A stretch of 64,000 nt of DNA from Blasia pusilla (taxonomy: Eukaryota; Marchantiophyta; Marchantiopsida; Blasiales): assembly GCA_050084515.1 (NCBI GenBank), contig CM114275.1:18786001-18850000 (forward strand), in the 5' to 3' direction. Below are positions 36,251 to 50,090 of this stretch, in pieces. The notes below the pieces were generated by a model. The model searched no databases. It was not told the origin of the DNA and saw only the letters and a list, made by a program, of their open reading frames with translations. Both the position numbers and the translations under genes were made by a program. Within the stretch, counting starts at the first letter, position 1. Every line of letters starts with the position of its first letter.

Positions 36251-37000
36251 GCTAACCATGCGGAGCGCCGTCTTTGAGGGAGCTGCCCGGGATCCGCTGT
36301 TTCTTCGAAGGTGTCACGTCCCTTGACCGCCGGTGATCTTCTTACTCGCGAGGCCGCTCAGTGGGTCCCGTCGCCCATCCAGACGCGAACGAACAAGGGG
36401 ATGCAGAGCTCACTTCCGTCCGTTCACCTTTTTCAGCACCTAGAGCAGAGTAGGGGATTAGTAGCACCCTTCCTTGCATTCCACCGCCATCCCACTACGA
36501 CCTTTACATCCACCGTGATGCTTATCACCGCTTTTACAACCGGTGGCTTAAATAAAACCCTCTTAAAGTTGAGGCCAGTTTTATCCACGGGCTCGCAGCG
36601 GCAAAAGCTTGAAGACTATTTCTTTCTTTCCGATTCATGGACTCCGAGGGTGGGCTACGGCGCTACAGCCGCAGGGCGCGCCCGCTGCTACTGCCACGCT
36701 ACTGCCTCGCTTTACGAACCATTTCGCCCCTACGCAATTGTGTCTTCGTCGACTGCGGTATCGCAGCTGCCCGTCGCAAATATTCCCGTCAATGGGATTC
36801 CCGACTACTTGGATTCATTCGCGCGTTTTATAAAAGAATATATATATATAGCGCACTCAAATGGTGGAGCGCAGTTTTCTTTATCTGGCGTGGCGGGTCC
36901 GTTGGCCGGCGGGTTGTGTAGCCTCTCACTTCCGTCCGTCGTTAACCCCGGTGATGTATAGTATTGGGAAGTAAGAGAGTCCAATTTCTGTATTTAATCA
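36251..37000. other. GC-rich to AT-rich transition, no supported gene
   Basis: A 216-codon plus-strand frame (36311-36961) lies here but begins with GTG, has its first ATG about 30 codons in, shows no domain and overlaps other long frames on the same strand. A TATATATATATA run is at about 36838-36850. Past 37000 the composition drops sharply in GC. Confidence 0.4.
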
Positions 37001-40000
37001 ATCTTTTAGAATTCCGTGGAATATTTTGTCCCGCAATGGACGAGAGTCATGTTGAGGAGGTGTTGAAATGCTACCAAGATCAAATTACCAGGTAAAAGTG
37101 TCTTTTACCTAGATTATATTTCTTACTCGCACGAGCTACACGGAGGGCACGTGTTAGTGGGATCCAATCCCAATCAGTTGCGAGGAGCCCAGAAATGGCC
37201 GTCTTTTAATAGTATAGATTATTGATGAAATAGATTGTACATGTAGTTATAATTTATTTGATGTACTAAAATATATATATCCTCAAGATCATACTTTTAA
37301 TTAATTTAATTCAGGTTTGTTTATGGACAGTATTGCTGAACTTTTCTTCGCTCCTATAAATAAACTTACCAAAAGTATATGGTGAGATTACATTTTCTGG
37401 ATGGTAGAAGCTGGAGTTTCCCATTGAAATTCTAGCCATGAAAAAACCAATGGAAATTATCTTGGCAATGAAAAACAACTTAAAAAATTCTATGCTTTAG
37501 TTTATTTTACATTTAGAAAGAGACTCTTGCCATGCATGGATGACGTAATTTTTTTTTCTTCTTAATTTAAATTCCTTTGTCAACAATAGAAGGGTTTTAA
37601 ATTCCTCCCTCATCAATAAAAGGGTCGTAAATTCCTTGTCAGCAATAAAGGATCTCGAATTCCTTAGTCAACAAAAGAATAGCCTTAAAAGGGGTTTCTC
37701 TAATCCCATCCTCTTTAGATAGATAATGAAATAATACATTGCATTTAATAAATAGATTTATAATGTGCATTGAATACATTATGAAATACAAACTGAAATA
37801 TTAATCATGATAGGAATTTAGACAAAGCCAAATATATAAATTTTCATTGAGAAAATAAGAAGAATGTCACAACACTCTTTCATTGAAATTAATTCTTATG
37901 CCTTCGCCAAAATCTAAAATCAATATTTACAAGCCAGGGGAAATTTTGTTTTCTCCCGATTTCATCATCACTTTTTTCCCTCTGAGCTTAATTACCCTCT
38001 TAATAAACTCTCTCAATTGAATTGACACATATCAACAACAGAGGAGTCTTCAATGGATATGATGCAATACTAGGAAGTGGGCTTCTATAACCACGTCCTC
38101 TGATAATAGTATAAGTGACTAAAATTTTCTAATGAACATTTGTTTTCCAAAAGGATATTTCTTTTGCGCACACTAAACATATTTACTTTTAAAAATCTAA
38201 GACCATTAAAATTGTCAAAATTAGGGACCTCTTTCATTAAAAAATAGAATTATGAAAACATATCACTATCTACATGATGGAAATTGACCTAGTTTTCTTT
38301 CCTAATTTTTTTCTTGCATCTTCATCTTATTTCCCTCTAAAAATACAAACCTATAAAATTAAAAGAATTTTATATTATACAATCTCTCACTACTTAACGA
38401 TAATAGGTCAAAGATGTAATAGTGTATTCATGTTTTCATACCCTATCAATATTCCTTGTGTTAAATTTAGATCTCTGAGTACTTGTTTAAGTTTAGGAGT
38501 TGAAAGTATACGTGCAAAGAAAAAATTATGCAAGAAGAAAAATAACTCATTGAAATTTACAAATGAATAACTAATAAAAGAAAAATTCTATTATAAGCAT
38601 AACTTACTCATAAACATTCTCTATGTCAAAATAACCAAGGGAGTTAAATGTATTAATTTCAAATTTTAGAATAAGAGGTAATTTCATTTTGAATTCTGAA
38701 ATTCACTACGATTCTAGAATTATACGACTTGCATCAATGCTAATAATTTCTGGAATAAATTTAAATTAAATATTTTTTCAACATATTTATCTTATAACCT
38801 TCTTATTTCTATTAATTAAACTAATTAAATTGAAAATAATTTTTATTCAATTTCATTTGGCCCGTTTTCCAAAAATTCCTCTAAATTATAGAAAAAATAA
38901 AAATCTACCTTCCAAGCATATAAGCATAAATATATAGAAGGGAAACGGAAATGATCCTAAAGAAATGAAGTTAAATTTCATATTAAGCATGGAAAGATAT
39001 CAATACTATTTCTAAATTTTTTGTTAAATGATTGATTCGTATGGACCAGAAATTATTCTCTGATTTACTACTAATCTATTTCCTTACCATTATATGAAAA
39101 TAAGTAATTCATGATAATTTAATATTTACATTTTTAAAAATTGTATGGAATTATGTGCTTCAAACATATATAGACATGGAATGAGAATTATTTATTTATG
39201 ATAATGATGTAAATAAATTTTGAACTATTATTTTATGGATAAAATATATTAAAATATTATTATTGAAATTTTTTAAGACATTTTCATACTACAAATATTA
39301 TAATTTTTGGAAACTATGATTTTTACAACTTTCAACCATAAAAAGTAAGACCATTCAACTTTTGATAAGATTTAAATCTTTGTCCATTTGTTCATTTTAT
39401 AATATCAAAAGCTTGAATTTATGATCTATCACTTAATAATGTCAATGGTTTCCAAATCTTTTTTTCAAATCTTTGCTATATATTTTTTAATTATAAGGTA
39501 ATTATAAATGAATGCTAAAAGTAAAATTTCAATCATCTCTTGGACTTCTAGAAAAAAAACCAAATATTTGAAAAGAGCTTCTTCTTGTCTTTAATTCGTG
39601 TGGGAAGGTATCAAATATTCATAAAAAAACGTGTAAATGGAATCATATTGTCTTAGGATGGTGGGGCAGTAGGACTCTTCTTGAATAATGATTGTATTCC
39701 ATAAGTAATATATAAGGTTTGTGTCTTTGAGGAAGAAAGGCATAAAGAAGCATATGCATAATACTTCTTTCAATTCTTCCTCCCATTTTTTTATGTAGAA
39801 ACATAATCTTTAGTCATGGAACATATAATTCCTTGAAAAATAATAATTTATTTGTCTCCTTAAATGAAAATACCGTTCGTATTAATATTGCAAGAGTTAT
39901 ATCATAGTTAATGTTTGTTATTACAGGCAATGATACGCACATATTTTTGAAAATGCTATTAGGGCATGTAAATTTCGAACAACTTTTCTTTAGCATTCAT

Positions 40001-42065
40001 TCGCTTAATCGTAAAAGTTTTCATATGTGTATTAATTTAATATGTTGGGTTAATATAACTTTAGGGTTTTTTTCCATAACATTTGCATTTACCATCTCAT
40101 TCAAGTATGGTATCATCTACGAATATGCTCGTGCTTTATTAGTTTAAAGGAAAATTAAAAAAGTCATATACATAATATCATACATTTTTTCACATGGACA
40201 TGTCAAAGAAAATTTTCCCTCCAAATTCCAATTTTTTTATTTCTTGGTGAGTGGGATTTTTAATCCTATTAGATCACTAATAACACGATAGGAGAAAAAA
40301 AAATGCAATTATAAAATATCTATATCGGAGCAATTATCCTATTCTACAAAATACTATAAATAAATTTATATGAGTTAATTTTTTAAAATAGAGACATCAA
40401 TAATATAAAATATGTGGAATTTTCTCTCTTTTTTTAAATATTAAAAGGCTTACAAGAGAAAATTAACATGGGTTTAATTTAGGAAATGGCATATCTTGTT
40501 TATAATATAGTTCCACTCCATGATCCCCCGCCCCCCAGAATGCTTAGATTAGCCCATTAGCGATCACAAACCTTTTCATGTAGTAGACATGAAGAGAGAG
40601 AAATGATAAACACTTGAAGAGATTAACCCTCAGGTAAAATTCTTGTTGTAACTTTTTTTAATTCATAATATCAAAAAAGAAATCCATGTTTAAGATAAAA
40701 TTATTACAAGTCTTACGATGTAGGAAGATGCTTGCTCTCATCTTCAACTTTTTCAATAAAAAATTTATTAGCTTGAGAAATTAAAAAAATGCGCTAAGAA
40801 GCTTTCAAATGCAAATCATTAAAAAGCACGTTAATAATTAATATGGATATTTAATTACTCATAAAATATCACAATAAAATCAACAATTGATGTTGATGTA
40901 GTGAACATTTCCATTACATTTTAGTAAACGATGAATATAATTTAAAATTCTCATAGGAGCTTTGCAAATTGCTTTATCGTTATGTAATATCTTCAAGTAT
41001 ACCTCTTCATATTTATCATTAAGGGAGGATATCTTCTTTAGTTGTTAATGTCTCTATGTTTGATATATGGTATCATAATAGTAATAGATTATTTTCATAG
41101 CATAGACAGAGGGAAACATTTTTTTCACTTATCTTTTGGAGGATATGATTATTGATCCTATATAGTGCATGGATTGTACACTAATATTATGGTAGATTAA
41201 TTCACTCGACAAGAATATCACAAGATGCACAAAGATCCACCATTAACAAAATTAAGAAAAACTATATTCCATCATGCATATGTACTTATCTAAATGGGAG
41301 ATTATGATCATGATTATGAATTAGGGAAAAAATTAAAATTATAAAGCTAGATTATTTTTAGTGAGGGGATTTTATAAGCATCTTTTGAAAGTAGAAAAGC
41401 TATATGGTCATACATTACTAGTAGAAGCTCTTTTAATGTAGAAATAAATTTGATTGGGTATATACATCATTATCCATAAAATAAAGAATGGATTACTATT
41501 TACTATATCTTTCTACTTTATGAATAGTTTAAATATTTCTTAAACTCGGCAAACATCTGCGAAGTTTACGCATGATATGTTTGCTCAATTCGGATTTTGT
41601 AAGACCTGTAACTTAGTTTGTGACAGGTTTAACAATTATTCACCGTAGAATTTATAAAAGATAAGTATCCAACTTCAAAGGGTCCCTTTTCTTACGCTTG
41701 TATTTAAGAATTGACTTAAAAATTTTCAAAGAGAGTAATTCTTGATCATCTTCTCCATAATTTGTTTCAAATAAAGAGATTGTTCTTCTTTAATTTCTGT
41801 ATTGAGTTTTTTTCCTCCTTTTCTTTCCAAAAAGAATCACTCTAATACGTATCATTACAATATTTTTTTAAATCATTCAAACCTAAAATTTTGACATCTA
41901 AAAAAGATATATCTTTCTCAAAAAAAAATTTCTAATATCTTATATTTATTAGTTAACCCCTCAAAGACATCAAATAATCTTGCAAAAACATATATCTATG
42001 TAGATGTTGGTATGTCGTATCTATAAAAATAAACATAAGAGAAACTTATGGGGTTTCAATTTTTT
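37001..42065. other. AT-rich gene desert
   Basis: Long A and T runs and very few CpG. Near 37.56-37.68 kb a phrase built on AAATTCCTTNGTCAACAAT and related words recurs four times at about 30-40-bp intervals, suggesting a degenerate short tandem repeat. No gene recognised. Confidence 0.65.
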
Positions 42066-42440
42066 TTAATATCCCAAAATGACATGTGTGAGACTTGGTT
42101 GTCGGATCTCGATGATATATCCAATAAGATTAGTGATAACGAAATAAAATCTTCCTTCACTTGGTACGAGCTTTAGTAGTTGCTTGTTGAGAGGGCACGG
42201 GCTCTCCACAACACACCCCAACAAATTAATCAAATTAAGAATAAGTTGTAAAGTCGAGATATGTAACTCATCAAGAATCACTAAGCCACCAACTTTAGGT
42301 TTATTTGATGTGTTATCTAATGGATTGAGATTGATTTTTCTTGGAAAACCAAATTTTGCACAAATTACATTTGTTTGGATCAGATTTTTTAACTTGAAAA
42401 ATGTTCGAAAGACATGGTGGTTAGTAATAACATCAAGAAT
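42066..42440 (-). pseudogene. Open frame of about 120 codons, unknown family
   Basis: Read between stops on the minus strand, the frame runs without interruption from about 42437 to a TAA at 42066, without a usable ATG near its start. The translation looks protein-like (CAKFGFPRKINLNPLDN, then KPKVGGLVILDELHISTLQL, later KLVPSEGRFYFVITNLIG). I do not recognise it. An uninterrupted frame this long is unusual in such AT-rich DNA. It may be an exon remnant or a piece of a mobile element. No neighbouring exon could be joined to it with confidence. Confidence 0.35.
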
Positions 42441-45400
42441 TTATAAGTGATACAAATAGAAATTAAAAAAGGCAGAAGGTTGAGAATGTTAAGAAAAAAA
42501 TTTGGATACTATTTTCTAGGCCAAAGTATTTGATCTTCAAGAGATTTTGTGGTTGCATACTATGTTTTATTGGTTTATTGTCATAGGGAAATCTATTATA
42601 TTTGCGTCATGTTGTTGTTTAAAGGATAAGATGGAGGCTGCTTCAAATGAGTTTATTGGTGTTGGTAATCTAATTACAAAGGAGGTTTTAAATCACATGA
42701 CAGAGTGTCTTGAAACAAGGTGGAAAGGATTTAATCATATTTACATTATGCAACTATGGTTCTCAATCTCAAGTCTTTGTTTTCAAATCAGCACACGCAA
42801 CATAATTTTTCCCGAATGTATGCAAAGCCTTTGGAGACTGTTCCAACCTTTAGGGAAAACATATGTTCCCAAAAAATAGGGGAAGCTATATATTCATTCA
42901 AAGCCCAATATCTTATATAACATAACACAATCGGCTCTAAAGAGAGTATTTTCCAAACTTTAGATTATGAGTTTATTTTGAGGACTAAAAATGGCTATAA
43001 ATGGTGGTTGGCTCATGGAGAATCTTATCCTAATTTACAAAGCATTGGCATATATAGTTTGTTAAAATTTTGGTAACTTTCACTTTCAAACTTCTATAAT
43101 CCCAAATTGTTCAGATATGCAAAATGATGCATTGAATAATTCTTTCCTCATTAGTATTAGGGAAATTTTATAATATGTCCAAATTATTTGGTAAAACTTT
43201 GCACTAGTATGGATATACAATAAAGATCCATTTAGAGAATTTGGATATCGATTCCTAAGTCAAGTTGTGGTAGTCGTTGTATGTTGTCATAATGCATAAG
43301 TGTTGTTGTAGATCTCAAAGGTGGTTTAGTTGGGTAGTTGGATTGGATACATGAGACCTAAAGTTATTTTTGGGAGATTATAGAAGGTGATTATTTTGGT
43401 AGACCATGCAAGGTGCCAAACAGTTGGGGACATATATGGGTGAGGATAAATTTGAATGCATGGGTTACGGATATCACAAAACATTGAGTACACTCATCGT
43501 TGGATCCATATGAGATATAGACTCAAATTGTGGATCTCCATAGCTCAGAGACAGATGTTAGCATAGGTGCATGGATGTAGCTTACTTCAAATGATATGAA
43601 AATTTGAGTAAAATCAAATGATTATTTGTGACTATATAACAAGCTTCAAATTATGACCATACAACAGATCTTACGTACGTAAGTGGGTAGGAGCAATGAC
43701 ATTGTACCTAGATTGTGCCTATAGGATATAAGCATCATACATGTGTGAATTGGTGTGATTGGAAGGACTCCAAAATTACATCAAGAAGAAGACTTGAGTG
43801 GGGCTCTTAGTTGAGGTCAATTTGGTACTAAGAACTAGAGACTTAGAAGACGACATTAAGCCTATGAACATGTGGGTGGTGAATTGAAGTTGAGCTCAAG
43901 TGTGACATGATTACTAGTGCGGCATGGAGTTTTGATGAATTTTCAAGGTTTGGGGACATGAGCTTAAGAAGGCTTGCCCATGGATTTTATGCATGGTTAG
44001 GTTGCACCAAACTTGAGTTTGTGAGTAGGGAAGTAAGAAGTGAGTGAGTGGGAGTGTATGGAAGAAATTAAGTATTAGCAGTGTGTGGCAAATAATGAGT
44101 TGATTGTTAATTTTTGGAAGAGAAAATTAGTGAAATAGAAGAGTGTTTGTAGAGACTTAGTTTGTTAGGTATTATGGTCCATAAGGGATCGATAGCAACT
44201 ATTTTTTTAGGCGATTTTATGTATGGGCATAGTTCATTTGCGCACTAGAATATGTAGGGGGCGCAATGCGGATGTTCGGATGAGCAATATGATCACGGTC
44301 ATGGGAGATATATGCACCCAATAATAGTAGATCTAGAGCGAGCGATTATTTGACTTTGATGGATATATATGTATGATGTACGATATTACCTTGCACATCT
44401 TGCGCGAATATGAATTGCAATTGGTGCACATTGGTGTAGGTGTCTTCATGTGTTATAGGAGAGTTTTCTCATTAAGTGGTAGCTATGATGTATGTGTCAT
44501 TGTTCTCATGTCCAATGCTTCTACGTTTGTGAGTGTCATTTTGTGGTGATGAGTGCTCACTGGTATGTCTTGGGAGGAGACACGTGCTTTGTCTTAATAT
44601 GGGATATGTGTAGGCTCAATATGGGCCAATCAAGAAATGGACTCATTTGTGTTGTATCCCACCAAGGCATGTGTGTAGGCTCAATGTGAGTAGATTCGGT
44701 AGTATACCATTATGAGTGTTATATCATGTTTAGAGATGGATTTTGAAGGTGGTCGTTTCTAAGTTCTTGTGTAAGGTAGTGACATTGAGTGAGCGAGTGA
44801 TTGGGTGAGTTTTGGTGGCGGATGGTAGTTGCAAGCGATGATGTATGAGGCATAAATATCTTATTTCGGATTTCTCTCATGTTTAGAGGGATGTGGTTGT
44901 ACGAGTAGTAGTGGTGGTTTTACATAGAATGGGATATAATATTGGCCATCTCCATCAAGTTCAATGTTTGGGGAGTAGGTTATTGCTCAAAAGTGGTTAA
45001 GAGGGTATTGATCAATACGAGAGTGGTGGTATCATCATTTTGTCAAATGATGACATAGATGATTATATGGTTCCATGATGGGTTAAAGTAAAATTTTCAT
45101 GAGTAGTTGGTATGATCAAGCTTCCTAAATTTATGCGAGAGTTTGATGTCTGGTGTGTGCAGTAGAGGATTTTTAGTCCCTCAAAGTTCAGTATATTCAT
45201 ATTATGGACTTGTTTTTCTTAGCACTTGGAGGGTGCTCCAACCAATAGTTGATTATGCAGTTTTTTTCATAGTGGTAGGCGGATGCAAGAGACTCAAGAT
45301 TGGAATTGGAAGTTGGATCTAGGCTATGTGTTGTAGGTGATTCCAAAGGACTAAAACTTTGAGATCAAGGAAATTATAAATATGATGTTAAGTTGAGTAA

Positions 45401-47300
45401 TATTGGGATTATAGTACATAAAGAGGGATGCATGTGTGATCTCACTCCAATCCCATGGTTAAGAGAGAGAGAGCCTCATGGAGGCTTGCACGAAAATATA
45501 TTGCTTGGTATCGGCTACTTGAGGAGAGACCAAGTGCAGACAATCTTATATTGGTATGAAGCACTTGACAACGAATTGCAAAGGGGGGGGGGTTGCAAGA
45601 TTGTGTGTTAATACCTTGCACAATATGAGCAATAGCACATTTGTTGCATCATGTATCGTACGATGGGAGGGATGCAAATAAATAGTGGTGAAAGCGGCCC
45701 ATGTGCGCTTGCAAGAGAAAGGGGTGTTCCTTGTTTATAGGGTTGCCAATTTTTTTCATGAGTTATTGGACTTGTGGTATGCTTATTAAAATTGGAAATA
45801 TGATGAGCGGGATATGCTAAGACCCATGAGAGATGGGGCAGTGGATTTGTTTGTAAGGTGTGATCGTTGTTAGCGTCCTAGTCATACTTATGAGAAGTTT
45901 TTTGATCTCCATCCAAAGTTGAGAGTCAATGGAGGAATGACGTCTGGTGATGCGGTAGGTGTTGGTGAGGATCATGGTGTAGGAACTCTAGGGCAGCCAT
46001 TGATGTGGATTTGGCGGTGGGCAAGGATGACCCGTTATTATGGGTGATGGAGATGGTGCCCCAAATGGTGACATTTGCCCCATGCGTGCAAGAGTGGAGC
46101 AACATATAACACCCCTTTCAATGTTGCATCATTGGGCTAATGTTGGGACAAACGTTGATTTGATGCCTACACCCGATAGGTGATGCCATATCCAGATGAC
46201 ACTTGGTGGTTCTAGCGCATCTAATCTTTCATATATATTAATTGGGGCTTAGATATAAATAAGTTATTTTCACGTTGATTGCATGCTTAATGGAATGTTA
46301 TATCAAGACAAGTAAATAGAAAACAAGATGAAAAATATTTATTACGAAGCAAGTTTAAAGAGTTTTTCTTATGGAGGGTTCATGCAAGATTTTAAAAAAT
46401 TACATATATACATATTATTCGCTAGAGTTCAAATATGTTATGAATGAGTAGGACGGGGGAGAATATGTCTCACCTTTTTTTTGGCTTCTTGAAGAAGGAT
46501 ACTTTTATAACTAAACATTTATCAACAACAAGCAACAAATGCCCTATTATCAAAATACTCACTTGTTTATATTAAGGGTTGGTGAGATTTCAATATTAAT
46601 ACATGAGATCAATTTTGAAAGTATCATAGATATACATGTAGTATATCTCATTGGTGCTCTTAAGATGAAGATGGTCTAGTTAGTAACATGTTCACCCTCA
46701 TCCTCCATTAGCCATATCCCATGGGTGTAAAATTATCAAAATAAATTTTGATATGGAGTTATTTTCCACATGGGAACCATGAGGTTGCCAAGAATAAGAT
46801 ATGTTCCATGTATGCCCTTGCAAATGAAAATCCCAATTGCGTGTTTGAAACAACATAATCATTTCCAGCAGTGAGTGGTCCTTGGTAGGTGTGAGGCGAG
46901 ATAGGAAAAGTTATGGAATTTTAGTTCAATTGGATGACGTTCAGAAGAAAGGAAATGGGGGGGAACCCATGACGACAAAGTACAAGTGGGATTTGTATTG
47001 TCCAACGCAAACATGCGACAAAACATAGACATTCTAGAATTCAACGGCCTTGTCAATCTAACACTGTTCAAGATCCCCAGAGGCTCAACCCTAAAGAGAA
47101 ACGTCCATGCTTTGTTTGAATTACACTACTGAGATGATTGTCTTTTTCCAAGATGCGGAAATCATTGTTGAAAAGAAAACTACAAAGATGTCCACCTCTT
47201 CAAATTCGAATGAAACCCAAAAGAAACAAGATTCTCCATCGAGCCAGGGAGTTTAATTTCGTTTCCATAATCCCAACCAACCACTTCAATCATATCCCAT
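42441..47300. other. AT-rich region with G over C excess on the plus strand
   Basis: No gene recognised. From about 43.2 to 46.1 kb the plus strand is visibly rich in G and T and poor in C, unlike both flanks, and short plus-strand open frames occur at 42547-42879 and 45393-45611. The asymmetry could mark a degraded transcribed element, but no protein family was identified. A G homopolymer lies at 45585-45592. Confidence 0.45.
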
Positions 47301-48700
47301 AACCCAACCACCTCTCCATGCCTCCCCTCCACCGCCATAGTCCCTCTATCCATACGTGCACCCCCTCCCTAAGCTATGCTATGAAACTACATCGTCCCCC
47401 ATAGTCAATCCTATGAACACATGGTCGGCCACATACCCCAACATGAGTGCGAATGGATTCGACGAAACATCCAAAACCACCCGGTCGACCCAGCGCAACG
47501 CAGGCGGTTTAGGTCACACGGTCGATCACGAAGGGTTTTGTCGTTCTGCTTTGCAGACCGGGAAAAGCAAAGGTCCGCTGGCACAAGATACTTGTGGCGA
47601 GAGGGTATTTGTTGCTGTGGTCCGGTTGTCCTTTGGGCGGAGCGGGCGCGGGTGCGCTTACGGGTACTGTACATGTACCACACTACCGTTTACGACAGTG
47701 AAGGATCGTCTCCAGGTTAAGTATAGGAGCATTAACCAGGGAAGACGCTAATTATAGAGGTTTCTTCGGCTGAAAGCGTCTTGCTGTGACACTCTGGCTT
47801 GTACGGTTGCCCCGCCCTAGAACCTGTGCGAGCTGCCCGGACCAATGTGGAGGGAGGAACTAAAATTAGGGCAAAGTGTGTCTGGAGTAGAATCTGCCCT
47901 ATGAGGGTCGAACCTGCCCGAATCTGGGGTGGGAGTTTGCATTACGCTCCGATCCAGTTAAACTAATCTAACTGTAACCGGGAGTCACGCTCACCCATGC
48001 CGCATGGGACCCGCTGCTCCCACGGATGGTATGGTCCGTCTTGATCGCCATGCGACACGTCATCTTGACAAATTCCATGACGTCCTGACGGCGCCCGGTC
48101 AACATGGCAATCCTCGTCGTCCGGTGACTCCGGTCCCACTTGGACCCCGACCGGATAGTGCCTCCCCCGCGCCGATAAGCCACCTCCTCTCGCCGACATG
48201 CATTCCACGTTTGATTATTTTGTTCTGCGCTTTCTCTTCGCCGCCTCCTCCTCCGTCTCGTTACAAGAACCCCCTCGGCCGTCTGGCGCACTGGCCACTG
48301 TACCCCTCATGAAAGTCCGTCCGTCCGTCCCGTTCGATTAGGGCTTTCCCAGGAATCCGAGCGCGTCGGGGGCGGGCGATGAGGGAGGGGCTTGGCATTT
48401 CCGAGATGCTCGCGCCTGTCGGATGCGCGGAGCGAGGGAATAAAAAAGCGCAGTGACGATGGTGAGAAGACTACGGGGGGGAAAGCTCGAGCTACAGCGG
48501 GCTAGGGAGTGCCTTGGCGAGTAGCTCGTCAGTTAGCTCGTCGGTCCGTGGGGAGAATCGATCGCGAAACCCATCGAGAAAGTCGAAATGGAGATAAACT
48601 GTAATTGGGACCACTTCGTTGCGGAGGGAATAAGACCGAAAATGGAAGCCTACGCTTCGCGAGGGGCGAGGGGCGGGCAGAAGCGCGGCTTTATGCTCGA
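47301..48700. other. GC-rich island, nothing recognised
   Basis: Open frames on both strands at 47356-47751 and 47963-48312 are mutually overlapping and motif-free. A GTCC tetranucleotide tract lies at 48315-48330. Confidence 0.45.
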
Positions 48701-48705
48701 GGTGG

Positions 48706-49690
48706 ATGGAGGAGAATAACATGGCAGTTCGAGCCCATGGGACGCAGGTAGGGAGGAAGGAAGGGATGATGATCGACCGACTGCTACGGAGTCCCAAGGA
48801 TCACTTCAAATTTACGCCTTCTCCGCCTCGAGCAATTGGAAGACGACTCTCCATGGAATCTTCCCGATCTCCAGAAGGCGGATGCTCCCCATCCTCCGCC
48901 GAAGAACAGCGAGAAATTCCCGCGGAAATCAAGGTATCACTCGCTGTTTCCCATTTTCTTTGGCGCATCACACACACTCGATGCAATGCCCACCGGCGCT
49001 CTGTGTCTGTTGCTCAGGAGGCAGCCCCCAGGGTTCGGTGAAATTCTCTCCTCATAGGCTCCGGAATAAAACGTGACATTATCGCTGCGTCGTTCTCGTC
49101 TCGTCTCCGCTGCGCTGCACTGCACTGCACTTTGGCGGAATTGCAATGAGGGAGAGGGGTGAGGACAAAGGACAGGAGACGCGCGATAGTTCGTTGCGGG
49201 AAACCAAAACAAGAGAGATAATTTTGGTCTGGTCTCCCGAGCCACAACACCTTTCCAACACATGGATGTTTCTCGTCTCCACGCATGCAGCCGCTGCGGT
49301 GGATACTAGAGAGTGCGATCCAAAAGAGTTCCACATGCACCCTCTCGTACCAGAGAATCAGAAAGTACTATTTTTGCAACGGTGCATTTCTTACAATTTG
49401 ATCTCGAGAGTCGCATCACGACGAATGGTCAGGCTCCTGCAGATTTTTCATTTTCCAAGCCGAAGTAATCCATCGCTTAGCGCGCTACACAACGCGCCTT
49501 CCCTACCAGACAAACCCTCCGCGGCCTATTGCGAGGAATCTCCGAGTCCTTGCATGTCAGCCCGTCCGGTTCTCCCCTTCCTCCCATCAAGAAATCGCCA
49601 CCGCCAACAAGAGCGAAACCTATCTATCTGCAAGGAAGCGATTCGTTTGGCCAAAGCGATTCCATAGACCTTGGGCGATCATTTCCTCCA
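48706..49690 (+). pseudogene. Possible broken two-exon gene, unknown product
   Basis: A plus-strand frame at 48706 begins ATGGAGGAG and codes about 75 residues with a Ser/Pro-rich middle (FKFTPSPPRAIGRRLSMESS) before a possible donor after AEIK at about 48932. A possible exon starts after the CTGCAG at about 49440 and reads SNPSLSALHNAPSLPDKPS, then near 49556 protein-like sequence moves to another frame (PPIKKSPPPTRAKPIYLQGS and SFGQSDSIDLGRSFPPG). This would need a one-base frame change or an unrecognised splice. No domain follows, because tandem repeats begin at 49771. The low-complexity composition resembles the N-terminal region of a regulatory protein, but I cannot name one. Confidence 0.3.
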
Positions 49691-49770
49691 GGACTTCCAA
49701 GACGTCGTCGTTTGAACCACCGTCTGTGTGCGTCTCTCTCTCTCTCTCGGTTTAGACGAGTCGTCACGGT

Positions 49771-49858
49771 CACTCCGGCGAATTTTCGAAAACATGGAAT
49801 CGCGATCATATTTCCACTCCGGCGAATTTTCGAAAGGATGGAATCGCGGTGATATTTC
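49771..49858 (+). repeat. 44-bp tandem repeat, two copies
   Basis: CACTCCGGCGAATTTTCGAA starts at 49771 and again at 49815. The following GGAATCGCG and ATATTT are also repeated. Confidence 0.9.
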
Positions 49859-49889
49859 CACTTTCACTTTTGGAGTTTTCCCGGTACCG

Positions 49890-50090
49890 ATCGTATTTCC
49901 AAACGTAATTTGGGGGAGGCTCATTCCCCATCGTATTGCCAAACGTAATTTGGGGAAGACTCATTCCCCATCGTACTGCCAAATGTAAATTTGGAACATC
50001 TTCATTCCCCGTAGTTTTTGCTAAATGTAAATTTGGGGAAGACTCATTCCCCATCGTATTGCCGAAGGTAAATTTGGAATGCATTCAATC
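49890..50090 (+). repeat. 40-43-bp tandem array, five copies
   Basis: Units begin near 49890, 49930, 49970, 50010 and 50053. Each contains ATCGTATTGCCAAACGTAAT or a close variant, then TTTGGGGAAGACTCATTCCCC. Units 3 and 4 have diverged most. The array follows the 44-bp repeat directly and ends as the DNA turns AT-rich. The unit holds its own short inverted repeat (GGGGA and TCCCC). Confidence 0.9.

Noticed and set aside
36311-36961. 216-codon open frame as a gene
   Set aside because: Starts with GTG, lacks domains, overlaps other long frames in GC-rich DNA, and no splice or promoter logic supports it.
49146-49667. 173-codon open frame as an intact gene
   Set aside because: Composition is mixed, protein-like sequence changes frame inside it, and no domain or homology motif is visible. 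Only its right half was used for the possible broken gene.
49890-50090. CRISPR array
   Set aside because: Units are contiguous without unique spacers and the DNA is eukaryotic; this is an ordinary tandem repeat.
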